NCBI RefSeq assembly: GCF_000203935.1
Contig: NC_008577.1
Span: 3,720,001-3,784,000 of the forward strand
DNA from: Shewanella sp. ANA-3
GTDB lineage: Bacteria; Pseudomonadota; Gammaproteobacteria; Enterobacterales; Shewanellaceae
Reading direction: 5' to 3'
DNA length: 64,000 nt
This document shows positions 53,996 to 62,595 of this stretch, piece after piece. A program made the translations under genes and the position numbers. The stretch's first letter is position 1, and each line of letters starts with the position of its first letter. The notes beneath the pieces were generated by a model. The model had not been told where the DNA came from, made no database searches, and saw only the letters and a program-made list of their open reading frames with translations.

Positions 53996-55102
53996 ATGAT
54001 GAAGAATACATTAAAAGTAGTTTTGCTTACATCAATGCTTCCACTTGCTGCCAGTGCATCTCAAGAGCTAACACCTTGGTATGTTGGTGCAGGTTTAGGC
54101 GTTAATAACTATGAACACATTGCAACTGATAACGGCGATGACAACCCATACGCATGGGACATCTTCGCTGGCTATATGTTTAATGACTACTTTGGTGCAG
54201 AAATCGGCTATCGTGATCTAGGTAGTGCAGATTGGACCTATGCAGGCATTGGCAATGATGCAGATGTAAAAGGTGCAACTCTTGGCTTAGTGGGCGTGTG
54301 GCCACTAGGTAACCGTTGGAGCCTGTCTGCTGAAGCTGGCGCAATGTACTACACCCTAGAAAACAACCAACGCGTTGGTGGCGTATCTAGTTCTTACAGC
54401 GAAAACGACTTCGCACCTTACTTCGGTGCAGGTGTTGGCTATAACTTCACTGATAACCTGAAGTTACAAGCTAAATACCGTCGCTATGAAAACTTAGATG
54501 ATAACGCTGGCGCTAACGCTATCGTTCCAGTAAATGCAGACAGCAACTACTGGGGCTTAGAATTAAGCTACCGTTTTGGTACTGCCGCGGCAGCACCAGT
54601 GGCAGCAGCCGTTGTTGCAGCAACTCCAGTTGATTCTGACAACGATGGTGTTTACGACGATAAAGATCAGTGCCCAGCAACTCCAGCAACTCACAAAGTT
54701 GACTCTGTTGGCTGTACTATCTACGAAAACGTTAAGAAGCAAGAAGATGTAGGTTCTATCCAGTTTGCTAACGATTCTGCTGTAGTGAAGAAAGAGTACT
54801 ACAAAGACATCGAAAGACTGGCTAATTACATGAACAAGAACCCAGAATTCACTGTTGAAATTGCGGGTCACGCTTCTAACGTAGGTAAACCAGAATACAA
54901 CATGGTTCTGTCTGACAAGCGTGCTGACGCTGTTGCTAAGATCCTTGTTGAAAAATATGGCATCAGCCAAAGCCGTGTAACTTCTAACGGTTACGGTATC
55001 ACTAAGCCATTAGTGGCTGGTGACTCTAAAGAAGCTCATGCAGCTAACCGTCGCATCGAAGCTATCGTGACAACTACTGAAAAACAACCTGTTCTGAAGT
55101 AA
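53996..55102 (+). CDS. OmpA family outer-membrane protein
   Basis: A protein of about 368 residues. It has a signal peptide (KNTLKVVLLTSMLPLAASA), an eight-strand OmpA-type barrel (about 20-190; PWYVGAGLGVNNYEH), a TSP3-like linker (DSDNDGVYDDKDQCP) and an OmpA_C peptidoglycan-binding domain (about 240-360; IAGHASNVGKPEYNMVLSDKRA, then NRRIEAIV). It links the outer membrane to peptidoglycan. The start is uncertain: ATGs at 53981, 53996 and 53999 are all in frame. I choose 53996 because the one at 53981 has its purine-rich site too far away. Confidence 0.92.
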   Translation: MMKNTLKVVLLTSMLPLAASASQELTPWYVGAGLGVNNYEHIATDNGDDNPYAWDIFAGYMFNDYFGAEIGYRDLGSADWTYAGIGNDADVKGATLGLVGVWPLGNRWSLSAEAGAMYYTLENNQRVGGVSSSYSENDFAPYFGAGVGYNFTDNLKLQAKYRRYENLDDNAGANAIVPVNADSNYWGLELSYRFGTAAAAPVAAAVVAATPVDSDNDGVYDDKDQCPATPATHKVDSVGCTIYENVKKQEDVGSIQFANDSAVVKKEYYKDIERLANYMNKNPEFTVEIAGHASNVGKPEYNMVLSDKRADAVAKILVEKYGISQSRVTSNGYGITKPLVAGDSKEAHAANRRIEAIVTTTEKQPVLK

Positions 55103-55118
55103 TTGCACTCTTAAGAAT

Positions 55119-55147
55119 AAAAAAGTCGCTGCTTGCAGCGACTTTTT
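55119..55147 (+). terminator. Intrinsic terminator of the OmpA-family gene
   Basis: AAAAAGTCGCTGC and GCAGCGACTTTTT arms around TT, with a T-run. Confidence 0.93.
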
Positions 55148-55247
55148 ATTTTTATAACATCTACACTATGCAATCTGATGATGCTTAGCTAATCGTTGTA
55201 ATGCAATCACCGCTTTTCGCGCTAATACGATATAGTTTTACCATTTT

Positions 55248-55262
55248 TGTAATTTTTTTACA
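55248..55262. promoter_or_regulatory. HexR-like operator upstream of tal-pgi
   Basis: TGTAATTTTTTTACA fits TGTAAT-www-ATTACA with one off base. It is 89 bases before the tal start, in the only gap that can hold the tal-pgi promoter. Confidence 0.65.
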
Positions 55263-55350
55263 TTGATGGTTGGAAAAGTTGGCAAAATCGCTTCTAATAG
55301 TCATCAGTTCATTTCTGAGTTTAGACCGCTATCTGAGAAGGATGTTTTTC

Positions 55351-56307
55351 ATGGCAAATACATTAGAGCAACTCAAGTCATACACTACGATTGTGGCCGA
55401 TACTGGCGATATTGAAGCGATCAAACGCTATCAGCCAGAAGACGCAACGACCAACCCATCACTCATCTTAAAAGCGGCTCAAATCCCCGAGTATAGAGCT
55501 CTAATCGACAATGCCATTGCATGGGCTAAATTACAAAGTGCTGATATTGAGCAACAGATTGATGATGCCAGCGATAAGCTTGCCGTGAACATTGGCGTGG
55601 AAATTCTGAAACTGGTTCCAGGCCGTATTTCAACTGAAGTCGATGCCCGCTTATCCTTCGATAAAGAAAAATCCATTGCGAAAGCGCACAAACTAGTGCG
55701 TCTGTACCAAGAAGCTGGCGTGGATAAATCTCGCATTCTGATCAAATTAGCCTCAACTTGGGAAGGCATTTGTGCCGCCAAAGAGTTAGAGCAAGAAGGC
55801 ATCAACTGTAACTTAACCCTACTATTTAGCTTCGCTCAAGCGCGTGCCTGTGCTGAAGCTGGCGTGTACTTAATTTCTCCATTCGTTGGCCGCATCCTCG
55901 ACTGGTACAAAAATGATACAGGTAAAGACTATGACGCCGTAAATGATCCTGGTGTCGTTTCTGTGACTGAAATTTACAACTACTACAAACAGCATGGCTA
56001 TAACACGGTAGTTATGGGTGCAAGTTTCCGTAATATCGGTGAAATCATCGAATTAGCGGGTTGTGACCGCCTGACTATTGGCCCTTCATTACTCGAAGAG
56101 CTGGCAAACTCTCAAGTTGCTATTCAACCTAAACTGCTTCCTGCCAGCACCACGGTTGCTGCGGGTGAACCTTTAACCGAAGCGCAATTCCGCTGGGACT
56201 TCAACCAAGATCCTATGGCTGTCGACAAGTTAGCAGAAGGCATCCGTAACTTCGCCATCGACCAAGGTAAACTCGAAGTCATGCTCAAGGCAAAACTGGC
56301 AAACTAA
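55351..56307 (+). CDS. tal: Transaldolase
   Basis: A 318-residue class I aldolase of the pentose-phosphate pathway. [14 protein letters not shown] is near residue 32; the Schiff-base lysine is in [13 protein letters not shown] (about 132). [12 protein letters not shown] is typical of TalB. I use the ATG at 55351 ([11 protein letters not shown]), which has GAGAAGGA upstream; the longer TTG frame is not supported. 20 bases before pgi, so the pair is an operon that exchanges sedoheptulose-7-phosphate and fructose-6-phosphate carbon. Confidence 0.96.
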   Translation: MANTLEQLKSYTTIVADTGDIEAIKRYQPEDATTNPSLILKAAQIPEYRALIDNAIAWAKLQSADIEQQIDDASDKLAVNIGVEILKLVPGRISTEVDARLSFDKEKSIAKAHKLVRLYQEAGVDKSRILIKLASTWEGICAAKELEQEGINCNLTLLFSFAQARACAEAGVYLISPFVGRILDWYKNDTGKDYDAVNDPGVVSVTEIYNYYKQHGYNTVVMGASFRNIGEIIELAGCDRLTIGPSLLEELANSQVAIQPKLLPASTTVAAGEPLTEAQFRWDFNQDPMAVDKLAEGIRNFAIDQGKLEVMLKAKLAN

Positions 56308-56327
56308 GTATCCTCGGAGACGATTCG

Positions 56328-57965
56328 ATGACTATCTTGACCCAAAGCACAACTTGGCAAGCGTTAGCAGCGCATAGCCAGCAGATCCCGCATATGCGGG
56401 AACTCTTTGCAAGCGATCCTGCACGCTTTAGCAATATGTCGCTTTCTACCTGTGGCTTATTTTTAGATTATTCAAAAAATAGAGCGACACCAGAGACACT
56501 CAACTTGCTGCTGACACTGGCGCAAGAGGCAAAGCTTGACGCTAAAATCAAGGCGATGTTTGCTGGTGATATTATTAACACCACCGAAAAACGTGCAGTA
56601 CTGCATACCGCACTGCGCAGCACCGCCGAGCAAACCATCATTGCCGAGGGTCAAGATATCGTTCCTGAAGTACAGCAAACGCTGAACAAGATGCAGCAAT
56701 TTGTCACTTCAGTTACCTCTGGACAATGGAAAGGTTTCACTGGTAAAACTATTACCGATATCGTCAGCATTGGCATCGGTGGCTCATTCCTTGGCCCTAA
56801 GATAGTTTCCCAAGCATTACGCCCATATTGGATGACAGGCCTCAATTGCCATTTCGTTGCCAACGTCGATGGCACCTCGATCAGTGAAAAACTTAAGCTG
56901 CTCGATCCTGAAACCACCCTGTTTATCATGTCGTCTAAGTCTTTTGGTACACAAGAGACGCTGACCAACACCTTAACGGCCAAGGCGTGGTTTTTAGCCA
57001 AAGGTGGTTCACAGTCTGATGTGGCGAAGCACTTTGTTGCCGTGACCTCTAACGTGGCAAAAGCGACTGACTTTGGTATCGATGCCGACAATATCTTCCC
57101 GATGTGGGATTGGGTTGGTGGTCGTTATTCACTTTGGTCCGCCATTGGCTTACCCATCGCTTTACTCATCGGCATGGATAACTTCCGCTCCCTATTAAAG
57201 GGCGCGCACCAAATGGATACCCATTTTGCCAATGCGCCTCTGGCCGAAAATATGCCCGTCATCATGGGCTTATTCTCTCTGTGGTATGGCAATTTCTTTA
57301 ATGCCCAGAGCCATGTGGTATTGACCTACGATCATTACCTACGTGGACTTCCCGCTTACTTCCAACAACTGGATATGGAAAGTAATGGTAAATCGGTCAC
57401 GCTCAACGGTACTCATGTGGATTACAGCACGGGTCCTGTGATTTGGGGCGGCGAAGGCACAAACGGTCAGCACGCTTACCACCAGCTGCTGCATCAAGGT
57501 ACCGCATTAATCCCTGCTGATTTCATTATGCCGCTGCAAAGCCATAATCCTATCGGAGAGCACCATGATCAGTTAGCCTCTAACTGCTTCGGACAAACCC
57601 AAGCACTCATGCAAGGCCGTACCTTGGATGAAGCACTGGCCGAATTGAGTAAGAGCAACTTAAGTGATGAAGAAAAGTTACTTATCGCCAAACACAAGGT
57701 CATGCCTGGCAATAAGCCAAGCAACACGCTGTTAATGGATAAGCTGACTCCTGAAACCTTAGGCGCACTGATTGCGCTCTATGAGCACAGAACCTTTGTC
57801 CAAGGCGCCATTTGGGACATCAACTCCTTCGATCAATGGGGTGTTGAACTCGGAAAAAGCTTAGGAAATGACGTCCTCGCCCGCATCGGCGCCGAGCAAG
57901 ACGCCACCGCCTTAGATGCCTCAAGCAATGGGTTAATTAACCTGTATCGACAGGGTAAAATCTGA
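56328..57965 (+). CDS. pgi: Glucose-6-phosphate isomerase
   Basis: A 545-residue phosphoglucose isomerase. The family signatures are present: [15 protein letters not shown] segment ([15 protein letters not shown], near residue 148), [16 protein letters not shown] (near 262) and the C-terminal [16 protein letters not shown]. It turns glucose-6-phosphate into fructose-6-phosphate and back. It follows tal directly, start behind CTCGGAGACG. Fructose-6-phosphate is also the end product of the nag pathway in this window. Confidence 0.96.
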   Translation: MTILTQSTTWQALAAHSQQIPHMRELFASDPARFSNMSLSTCGLFLDYSKNRATPETLNLLLTLAQEAKLDAKIKAMFAGDIINTTEKRAVLHTALRSTAEQTIIAEGQDIVPEVQQTLNKMQQFVTSVTSGQWKGFTGKTITDIVSIGIGGSFLGPKIVSQALRPYWMTGLNCHFVANVDGTSISEKLKLLDPETTLFIMSSKSFGTQETLTNTLTAKAWFLAKGGSQSDVAKHFVAVTSNVAKATDFGIDADNIFPMWDWVGGRYSLWSAIGLPIALLIGMDNFRSLLKGAHQMDTHFANAPLAENMPVIMGLFSLWYGNFFNAQSHVVLTYDHYLRGLPAYFQQLDMESNGKSVTLNGTHVDYSTGPVIWGGEGTNGQHAYHQLLHQGTALIPADFIMPLQSHNPIGEHHDQLASNCFGQTQALMQGRTLDEALAELSKSNLSDEEKLLIAKHKVMPGNKPSNTLLMDKLTPETLGALIALYEHRTFVQGAIWDINSFDQWGVELGKSLGNDVLARIGAEQDATALDASSNGLINLYRQGKI

Positions 57966-57971
57966 TCGAAC

Positions 57972-57998
57972 AAAAAGCCAGCAATCGCTGGCTTTTTT
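57972..57998 (+). terminator. Intrinsic terminator of tal-pgi
   Basis: AAAAAGCCAGC, loop AATC, GCTGGCTTTTTT, 7 bases past the pgi stop. Confidence 0.93.
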
Positions 57999-58181
57999 AT
58001 TTTATCTTATTAATAAACCTAAAATATTCCCTCACAACTGCCTCCACGACTCTCGCGAAGATCAATGACATATCATTCAAACTTCATTTCAAGTTAACAC
58101 AAATGAAACATAATTCTTGCACCCTGTTTTGAAAATATGTTATTTAATCGCTGACAAAACATACAACAACAGGAGGTTACC

Positions 58182-58367
58182 ATGGATCGTTTAGATTATG
58201 GTTGTGCGCTAGATGAAGTCGTAGAAAGACCCGATCGCTCGCGAGGCTCCAATAAAAAGCGTAAGTGGCGAGAAATTGAAGCGTTAAAGGACAAACATCG
58301 TTTACTCAAGGAACTTCAAGAGATTGATAACAACTTTGATTACGATATAGACGCTATCCAGTTGTAA
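58182..58367 (+). CDS. DUF3545 family small basic protein
   Basis: A 61-residue protein of unknown function, highly charged, with a KKRKWREIEALKDKHRLLKEL helix (given in part: KRKWREIEAL) that may bind nucleic acid or ribosome. Family DUF3545 is limited to Shewanella, Vibrio and relatives. A very strong ribosome site (AGGAGGT) precedes the ATG. Single-gene unit with its own terminator. Confidence 0.82.
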   Translation: MDRLDYGCALDEVVERPDRSRGSNKKRKWREIEALKDKHRLLKELQEIDNNFDYDIDAIQL

Positions 58368-58393
58368 CCCATTGTTTGATAAACAGCATATAA

Positions 58394-58420
58394 AGAAAAA
58401 GCGCCAATGGCGCTTTTTCT
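58394..58420. terminator. Bidirectional terminator between DUF3545 and hemerythrin-like gene
   Basis: AGAAAAAGCGCC and GGCGCTTTTTCT arms around AAT. Confidence 0.92.
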
Positions 58421-58434
58421 GTTTCTACGTACCT

Positions 58435-58971
58435 CTACTCAGCTGTCCTGAGATAAGAACGCAACTCATCAAAGGCCTGTTGCTCACGGTCGAGGAATAA
58501 CGGATCATCGATTAACGAGGCTTGGCATTGCTGCTCAATAAGGTGCCAATCCTTATCGGTTAAGGTTTTAGCCAGCAGGGGGAAGATTTCCCGCTCTTCC
58601 ATTTGCATATGCTTTTCTTGCAGGTCGACATATTCGGCAAAATCAGCCACCAATTTATCCCTCGCGACTACTATGTCACTCAGGATCAAATTCAAGGTAT
58701 TCATTAATGCCGAGGAGGCTGCGGTTACTACTTGATGCTCGGCGCTAAGCTTATCGATTTCATCATTTGCCTTATTTGCCAAATAATAAGCATAGATAAT
58801 GTCTTCAACAGGATGATGGCTACGCTCAGCATATCCTTGCATATACTCTACTATGTCCCGAACCACGATAAAATTAATCGCCTCACCTTCAGCTAATTTC
58901 ATCTGCTTGTTTTTCAAGACATTCAATAAAACTGCTATATGTTTATGATCATGCATGAGTCTTTTAAGCAT
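58435..58971 (-). CDS. Hemerythrin HHE-domain protein
   Basis: A 178-residue helical protein of the hemerythrin-like HHE family, likely to bind a di-iron centre for oxygen or nitric oxide, or to store or repair iron-sulfur clusters. Metal ligands: the first His in MHDHKHIAVLL, then HHPVEDIIY, then KHMQMEEREIF with a His-x3-Glu spacing. I take the ATG at 58971, which follows the perfect CAGGAGG site. A start 14 codons upstream lacks this. Confidence 0.85.
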   Translation of the reverse strand: MLKRLMHDHKHIAVLLNVLKNKQMKLAEGEAINFIVVRDIVEYMQGYAERSHHPVEDIIYAYYLANKANDEIDKLSAEHQVVTAASSALMNTLNLILSDIVVARDKLVADFAEYVDLQEKHMQMEEREIFPLLAKTLTDKDWHLIEQQCQASLIDDPLFLDREQQAFDELRSYLRTAE

Positions 58972-59149
58972 ATCGCCTCCTGAAATTGGGCTCTGACTAT
59001 TGATACTAGTCAAGTCGTCTATCGATCTCCAATATAACAGGCGAATTCCTGTTCACTTTATGACCATGATCAAGTAATTAACACGAGAGTCTGTAAAAAA
59101 GGCAATATTAATAGGCAAAACATCTTTATGTCACAATAGTGAGCATGGA

Positions 59150-59182
59150 CAGTGAGTTAGGACAACTATCCCTAACTCACTG
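59150..59182 (-). terminator. Long inverted repeat after the anti-sigma gene
   Basis: Perfect 12-base arms CAGTGAGTTAGG and CCTAACTCACTG with a 9-base loop, 11 bases past the stop at 59194. No T-run follows, so it may be a Rho-related or RNA-stability hairpin. Confidence 0.45.
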
Positions 59183-59193
59183 CAACTTGATGA

Positions 59194-59901
59194 TTATGGA
59201 TTTAATTCACTAAGCTGTTGTTGCAATTCTTTAAATTTGGCAATCATCTTAGCATCAACCGACACTGGCTCAGTGTCGCTTTTTGCCAACTCAGGATATT
59301 GCTTCAGCAGCGTTTGCGCTAAGGCAGATGCCTCCTGGCTTTGTTTGGCTTCAATCAAGGCTTGTAAGCGTGTTAAAGACGCCATCAAAGCCTCATCACG
59401 AGGTATTACAGCTTGATCTGGCTGCGGCAGTGCCCGTGCAATTTGTGGTGCAGTTCGAGACTCAACTTGCTGATTTTCCTGCGCAGACATCTTAGCCTGT
59501 GCCCTCATCGCTTCCCTTTGCCGATTTTGTGTGGCAGCTTCTTCCACTTTGGCTTGATGCGCCGCGTTATCTAATTGAGCTTGGGCGGGCATGGGCGCAC
59601 TCATAGTCAAAGCGGCAGGAGTAACTAACTCCTCTTCAAAATAGCCTCGGTTAAGGATCACTAAACCAACGACAAGCACTAAGGAGGCGGCACTCGATAA
59701 CGCCCATGGAAAACGGCGCCACACGGGCGTAGCTACAGGCTTAAGTTGGCTCACATTCATTTCAGCTAGGCGGGCCTGTGATAGGCGCAAAATATCTTGG
59801 TCGAGCCTCTCTGGCGGCATTTCCAGTGCTTGTTTGTGATACCAAGCCGAGACTTCCTGACGTATTGCCTCTTCTTCCGATGACAGAGTGGAATTACTCA
59901 T
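59194..59901 (-). CDS. Membrane-anchored anti-sigma-like protein
   Basis: A 235-residue protein. It has a cytoplasmic N-terminal part of about 60 residues that starts SNSTLSSEEEAIRQEVSAWY and holds a charged pattern, then one membrane helix (WALSSAASLVLVVGLVILN, about 65-83), then a periplasmic Ala/Gln-rich coiled region. I see no zinc-binding HxxxCxxC motif. Its ATG at 59901 lies inside the end of the sigma gene (8-base overlap) and is preceded by AGGAGGT. Position and topology make it the likely partner of the ECF sigma factor; the family is not one I can name. Confidence 0.7.
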   Translation of the reverse strand: MSNSTLSSEEEAIRQEVSAWYHKQALEMPPERLDQDILRLSQARLAEMNVSQLKPVATPVWRRFPWALSSAASLVLVVGLVILNRGYFEEELVTPAALTMSAPMPAQAQLDNAAHQAKVEEAATQNRQREAMRAQAKMSAQENQQVESRTAPQIARALPQPDQAVIPRDEALMASLTRLQALIEAKQSQEASALAQTLLKQYPELAKSDTEPVSVDAKMIAKFKELQQQLSELNP

Positions 59902-60496
59902 GACCAACCTCCTGCCATTTAGCATTGACACAATCTTTTAAGCTTTGATATGCGTAACGAATACGGCTTTTAGTCGCCTCGAGTGTCACCCCAGCAATAT
60001 CGCTGATCACCGCTGCGGTAAAGCCCATTTCGATATTGAGAATAAAGGCCTCTTTCTGCACTTGGGGTAACAGAGCTATACAGGTTTTAAGCAACAGACT
60101 CTTTTGCGTTTCCTGCCAATGCACATCGGGTTGTTCCTGCTCTGCTCCCACAAAGGTATCTAGCCCTTCCTCATTATCATGGCTGACTAAGTCGACGGGC
60201 TTAACCGCCCTGACATGGTCAATCAACAGATTATGGGCAATCCGATAGAGCCAAGTATTAAACTTGGCGCTCGGCTCATAGTTGGCGGCGGCACGGATCA
60301 CCCGTCCCCAGGTTTCTTGATATAAATCTTCGGCTAACTGTTTGTCGCCGAGTTGGCGCACAAAGTAACGGTACAAAGCGCCTTTGTGTTTAAGATAAAG
60401 CTGCTCAAACGCTTTGCCATCGCCCTTGGCATAGCGTTGCATTAACTGTTCATCGGTATGCTCATGGGCATGCATTTGCGGTATCGCCAGGGCCAT
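59894..60496 (-). CDS. ECF-type RNA polymerase sigma factor
   Basis: A 200-residue sigma-70 family factor. Region 2 (about 15-85) has AEDLYQETWGRVIRAAANYEP and TWLYRIAHNLLIDHVR; region 4 (about 135-195) has LPQVQKEAFILNIEMGFTAAVISDIAGVTLEATKSRIRYAYQSL in parts, a typical helix-turn-helix. It lies between a von Willebrand lipoprotein (44 bases upstream) and a membrane protein that overlaps it. The start follows AGGGAGCTG. Confidence 0.9.
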   Translation of the reverse strand: MALAIPQMHAHEHTDEQLMQRYAKGDGKAFEQLYLKHKGALYRYFVRQLGDKQLAEDLYQETWGRVIRAAANYEPSAKFNTWLYRIAHNLLIDHVRAVKPVDLVSHDNEEGLDTFVGAEQEQPDVHWQETQKSLLLKTCIALLPQVQKEAFILNIEMGFTAAVISDIAGVTLEATKSRIRYAYQSLKDCVNAKWQEVGHE

Positions 60497-60540
60497 GGCA
60501 GCTCCCTAATGGTTAACTAACTGAAAAATAATTATCTGGC

Positions 60541-62382
60541 TCATTGCTGATGCAGTTTGTCCTCGGGCGGGAAAGGTTTATCTCCGACATCAAAGGATTT
60601 TTTGATTGGTGCTCGCTGTGTTTGTGCGAGTGCCGCAGCGGTATCGACAAGTTGCATAAATTCATGTCGGTAGCCGCTGGTATCTTCCCCCAGCGCAGAA
60701 CGTGTGAGCGCACTAAGCTTATTATAATCAAATTGATGCAAATAGTGGCTTTGATTCAGCAACTGTCCTAAACCAGCCACTGCAGCGGCAAAACGAAAAT
60801 CATCACTCGCCTGCGCTAATGATTTTACCCTTTGGTCTGCTCGAATCGGATAACTCAGTAGCTGGCTTTGAGTCGCATCCGGTAGCTGATAACGTAATTT
60901 CAGAAAGGCGATTTCGTCGCGGCTATATTTTTCATTGCCCGTTTTGGGATTATAGCCATAGCGAAGTTTATCATTGGCCAAATTCCCCGCATCAACATAA
61001 CGCAGCTCGTAAAGCGCCGTGACTGTATGCCCTGCGCCAATTTCGCCCGCGTCCACCTTGTCATTATTAAAATCTTCACGCGCGAGCGCTCGGTTCTCAT
61101 AGCCAATCAAGCGATACTCGGCCACAAGAGCGGGATTAAACTCGACCTGCACTTTCACCTCTTTTGCTATGGTGAGTAAGGTTGCACTTAAGTGTTCCAC
61201 CAGCACTTTTCTCGCCTCATTGATAGAATCAATATAGGCATATTGCCCATTGCCCTTATCGGCCAATTGCTCCATCAGATGGTCATTGTAGTCGCCCATG
61301 CCAAAGCCGAGTGTCGTGAGCCCTATGCCCTGTTGTTTCCGCGCGCTAACCAAATCGATTAACTCATCGAGGTTGGTCGTGCCGACATTAAAGTCACCGT
61401 CGGTCGCGAGAATGACTCGATTGATGCCGCCTTCAACAAAGTGTTTCTGCGCTAACTGATAGGCAAGCTGAATCCCCTGCGCCCCATTGGTTGAACCGCC
61501 GGCACTAAGCTGCTCTAACGCATAGTTAAGGGTTTGAGTATCGTTACCAGCTGCACCATCTAACACTACACCAGCGGCGCCGGCGTAGACGACAATCGAT
61601 ACCTTATCCTGAGCATCCAATTGCTGGGTCAGCATTTTCAAGGCAGTTTGCAGCAAAGGTAACTTATCGGGCGATGCCATCGACCCTGACACATCCAGCA
61701 GAAACACTAAGTTACTGGCGCCCAGTTCAGCCTTACTCTGCTCATATCCCTTCAAACCGATGCGAAGTAACATCATGTCATCGTTATAGGGCGATGGTGC
61801 AAGCTCGGTCGTAACACTAAAGGGCGCGTCATTTTTCCCCGGCAGTGGATAGTCATAGGAAAAATAATTCAGCATTTCCTCAACCCGCAGCGTGTCCTTC
61901 TGTGGTAACCGCCCTTCCTTTAACATTCGCCTTAAGGTCGTGTAACTACCAGTATCGACATCGATAGCAAAGGTGGAGACCGGGATTTCCCCCGCAACCA
62001 TGATGCCGTTTTGCACTTGCTTCTCGAAGCGATTGCGCTCGGGTGGCACAGCCCCCGGCCAATCGCCGTTTAACGCGGGCGCAGCACTGATACTGGCAGT
62101 AGGTTGCGCAATATAGGCTCGACTCTCAGCACTCATTGTCCGCAGTTTTGCTGACGAGGCTTGTTCATGCATGGCGATTGCGGCATCTCTTTGCCTATTG
62201 GCCTGACGCTCGGCCTGTTGCTCGGCGGCGAGTTTTGCTTGAGCGGCTAATTCAGCAGGGGTTTGCTGCTCGGCGGCTTTATCACTGCAAGCACTCAAAC
62301 CGAGCAAAATAGCGAGCGTTAATCCCGAAACAACAAAACTTAAATGCGCTTTATGGCGAAAGACTGAAGATGGATATCTCAT
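60541..62382 (-). CDS. VWA-domain lipoprotein, YfbK-like (DUF3520 type)
   Basis: A 613-residue lipoprotein. The signal has lipobox LSAC (Cys32), followed by an Ala/Gln-rich stretch (about 40-75), an N-terminal beta domain (about 90-215, VSTFAIDVDTGSYTTLRRML), a von Willebrand A domain with the complete MIDAS motif DVSGS at residues 230-234, and a C-terminal DUF3520-like domain (about 445-600). E. coli YfbK belongs to this family. Placed at the head of the sigma/anti-sigma operon. It may sense or hold an envelope signal by metal-dependent protein contact; this is inference. Confidence 0.85.
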   Translation of the reverse strand: MRYPSSVFRHKAHLSFVVSGLTLAILLGLSACSDKAAEQQTPAELAAQAKLAAEQQAERQANRQRDAAIAMHEQASSAKLRTMSAESRAYIAQPTASISAAPALNGDWPGAVPPERNRFEKQVQNGIMVAGEIPVSTFAIDVDTGSYTTLRRMLKEGRLPQKDTLRVEEMLNYFSYDYPLPGKNDAPFSVTTELAPSPYNDDMMLLRIGLKGYEQSKAELGASNLVFLLDVSGSMASPDKLPLLQTALKMLTQQLDAQDKVSIVVYAGAAGVVLDGAAGNDTQTLNYALEQLSAGGSTNGAQGIQLAYQLAQKHFVEGGINRVILATDGDFNVGTTNLDELIDLVSARKQQGIGLTTLGFGMGDYNDHLMEQLADKGNGQYAYIDSINEARKVLVEHLSATLLTIAKEVKVQVEFNPALVAEYRLIGYENRALAREDFNNDKVDAGEIGAGHTVTALYELRYVDAGNLANDKLRYGYNPKTGNEKYSRDEIAFLKLRYQLPDATQSQLLSYPIRADQRVKSLAQASDDFRFAAAVAGLGQLLNQSHYLHQFDYNKLSALTRSALGEDTSGYRHEFMQLVDTAAALAQTQRAPIKKSFDVGDKPFPPEDKLHQQ

Positions 62383-62595
62383 GATAGTGACCTAATCAAA
62401 GTGTTCTCAATGGTGGATATCCCTATAAACGCAGCCTCGGCACAAAAGGGTTATTTGATGAGAGAAATTGTCACATCCGCTTTACCAAGCACAGTATTTA
62501 TCAAAAACAAAGACATTTAACCGTCTTTTGCAACTATGATCACACAAGGACATTTTTCTGGACTCTAAAATAGAGCCTTGTAACAAGCCGCGTTT

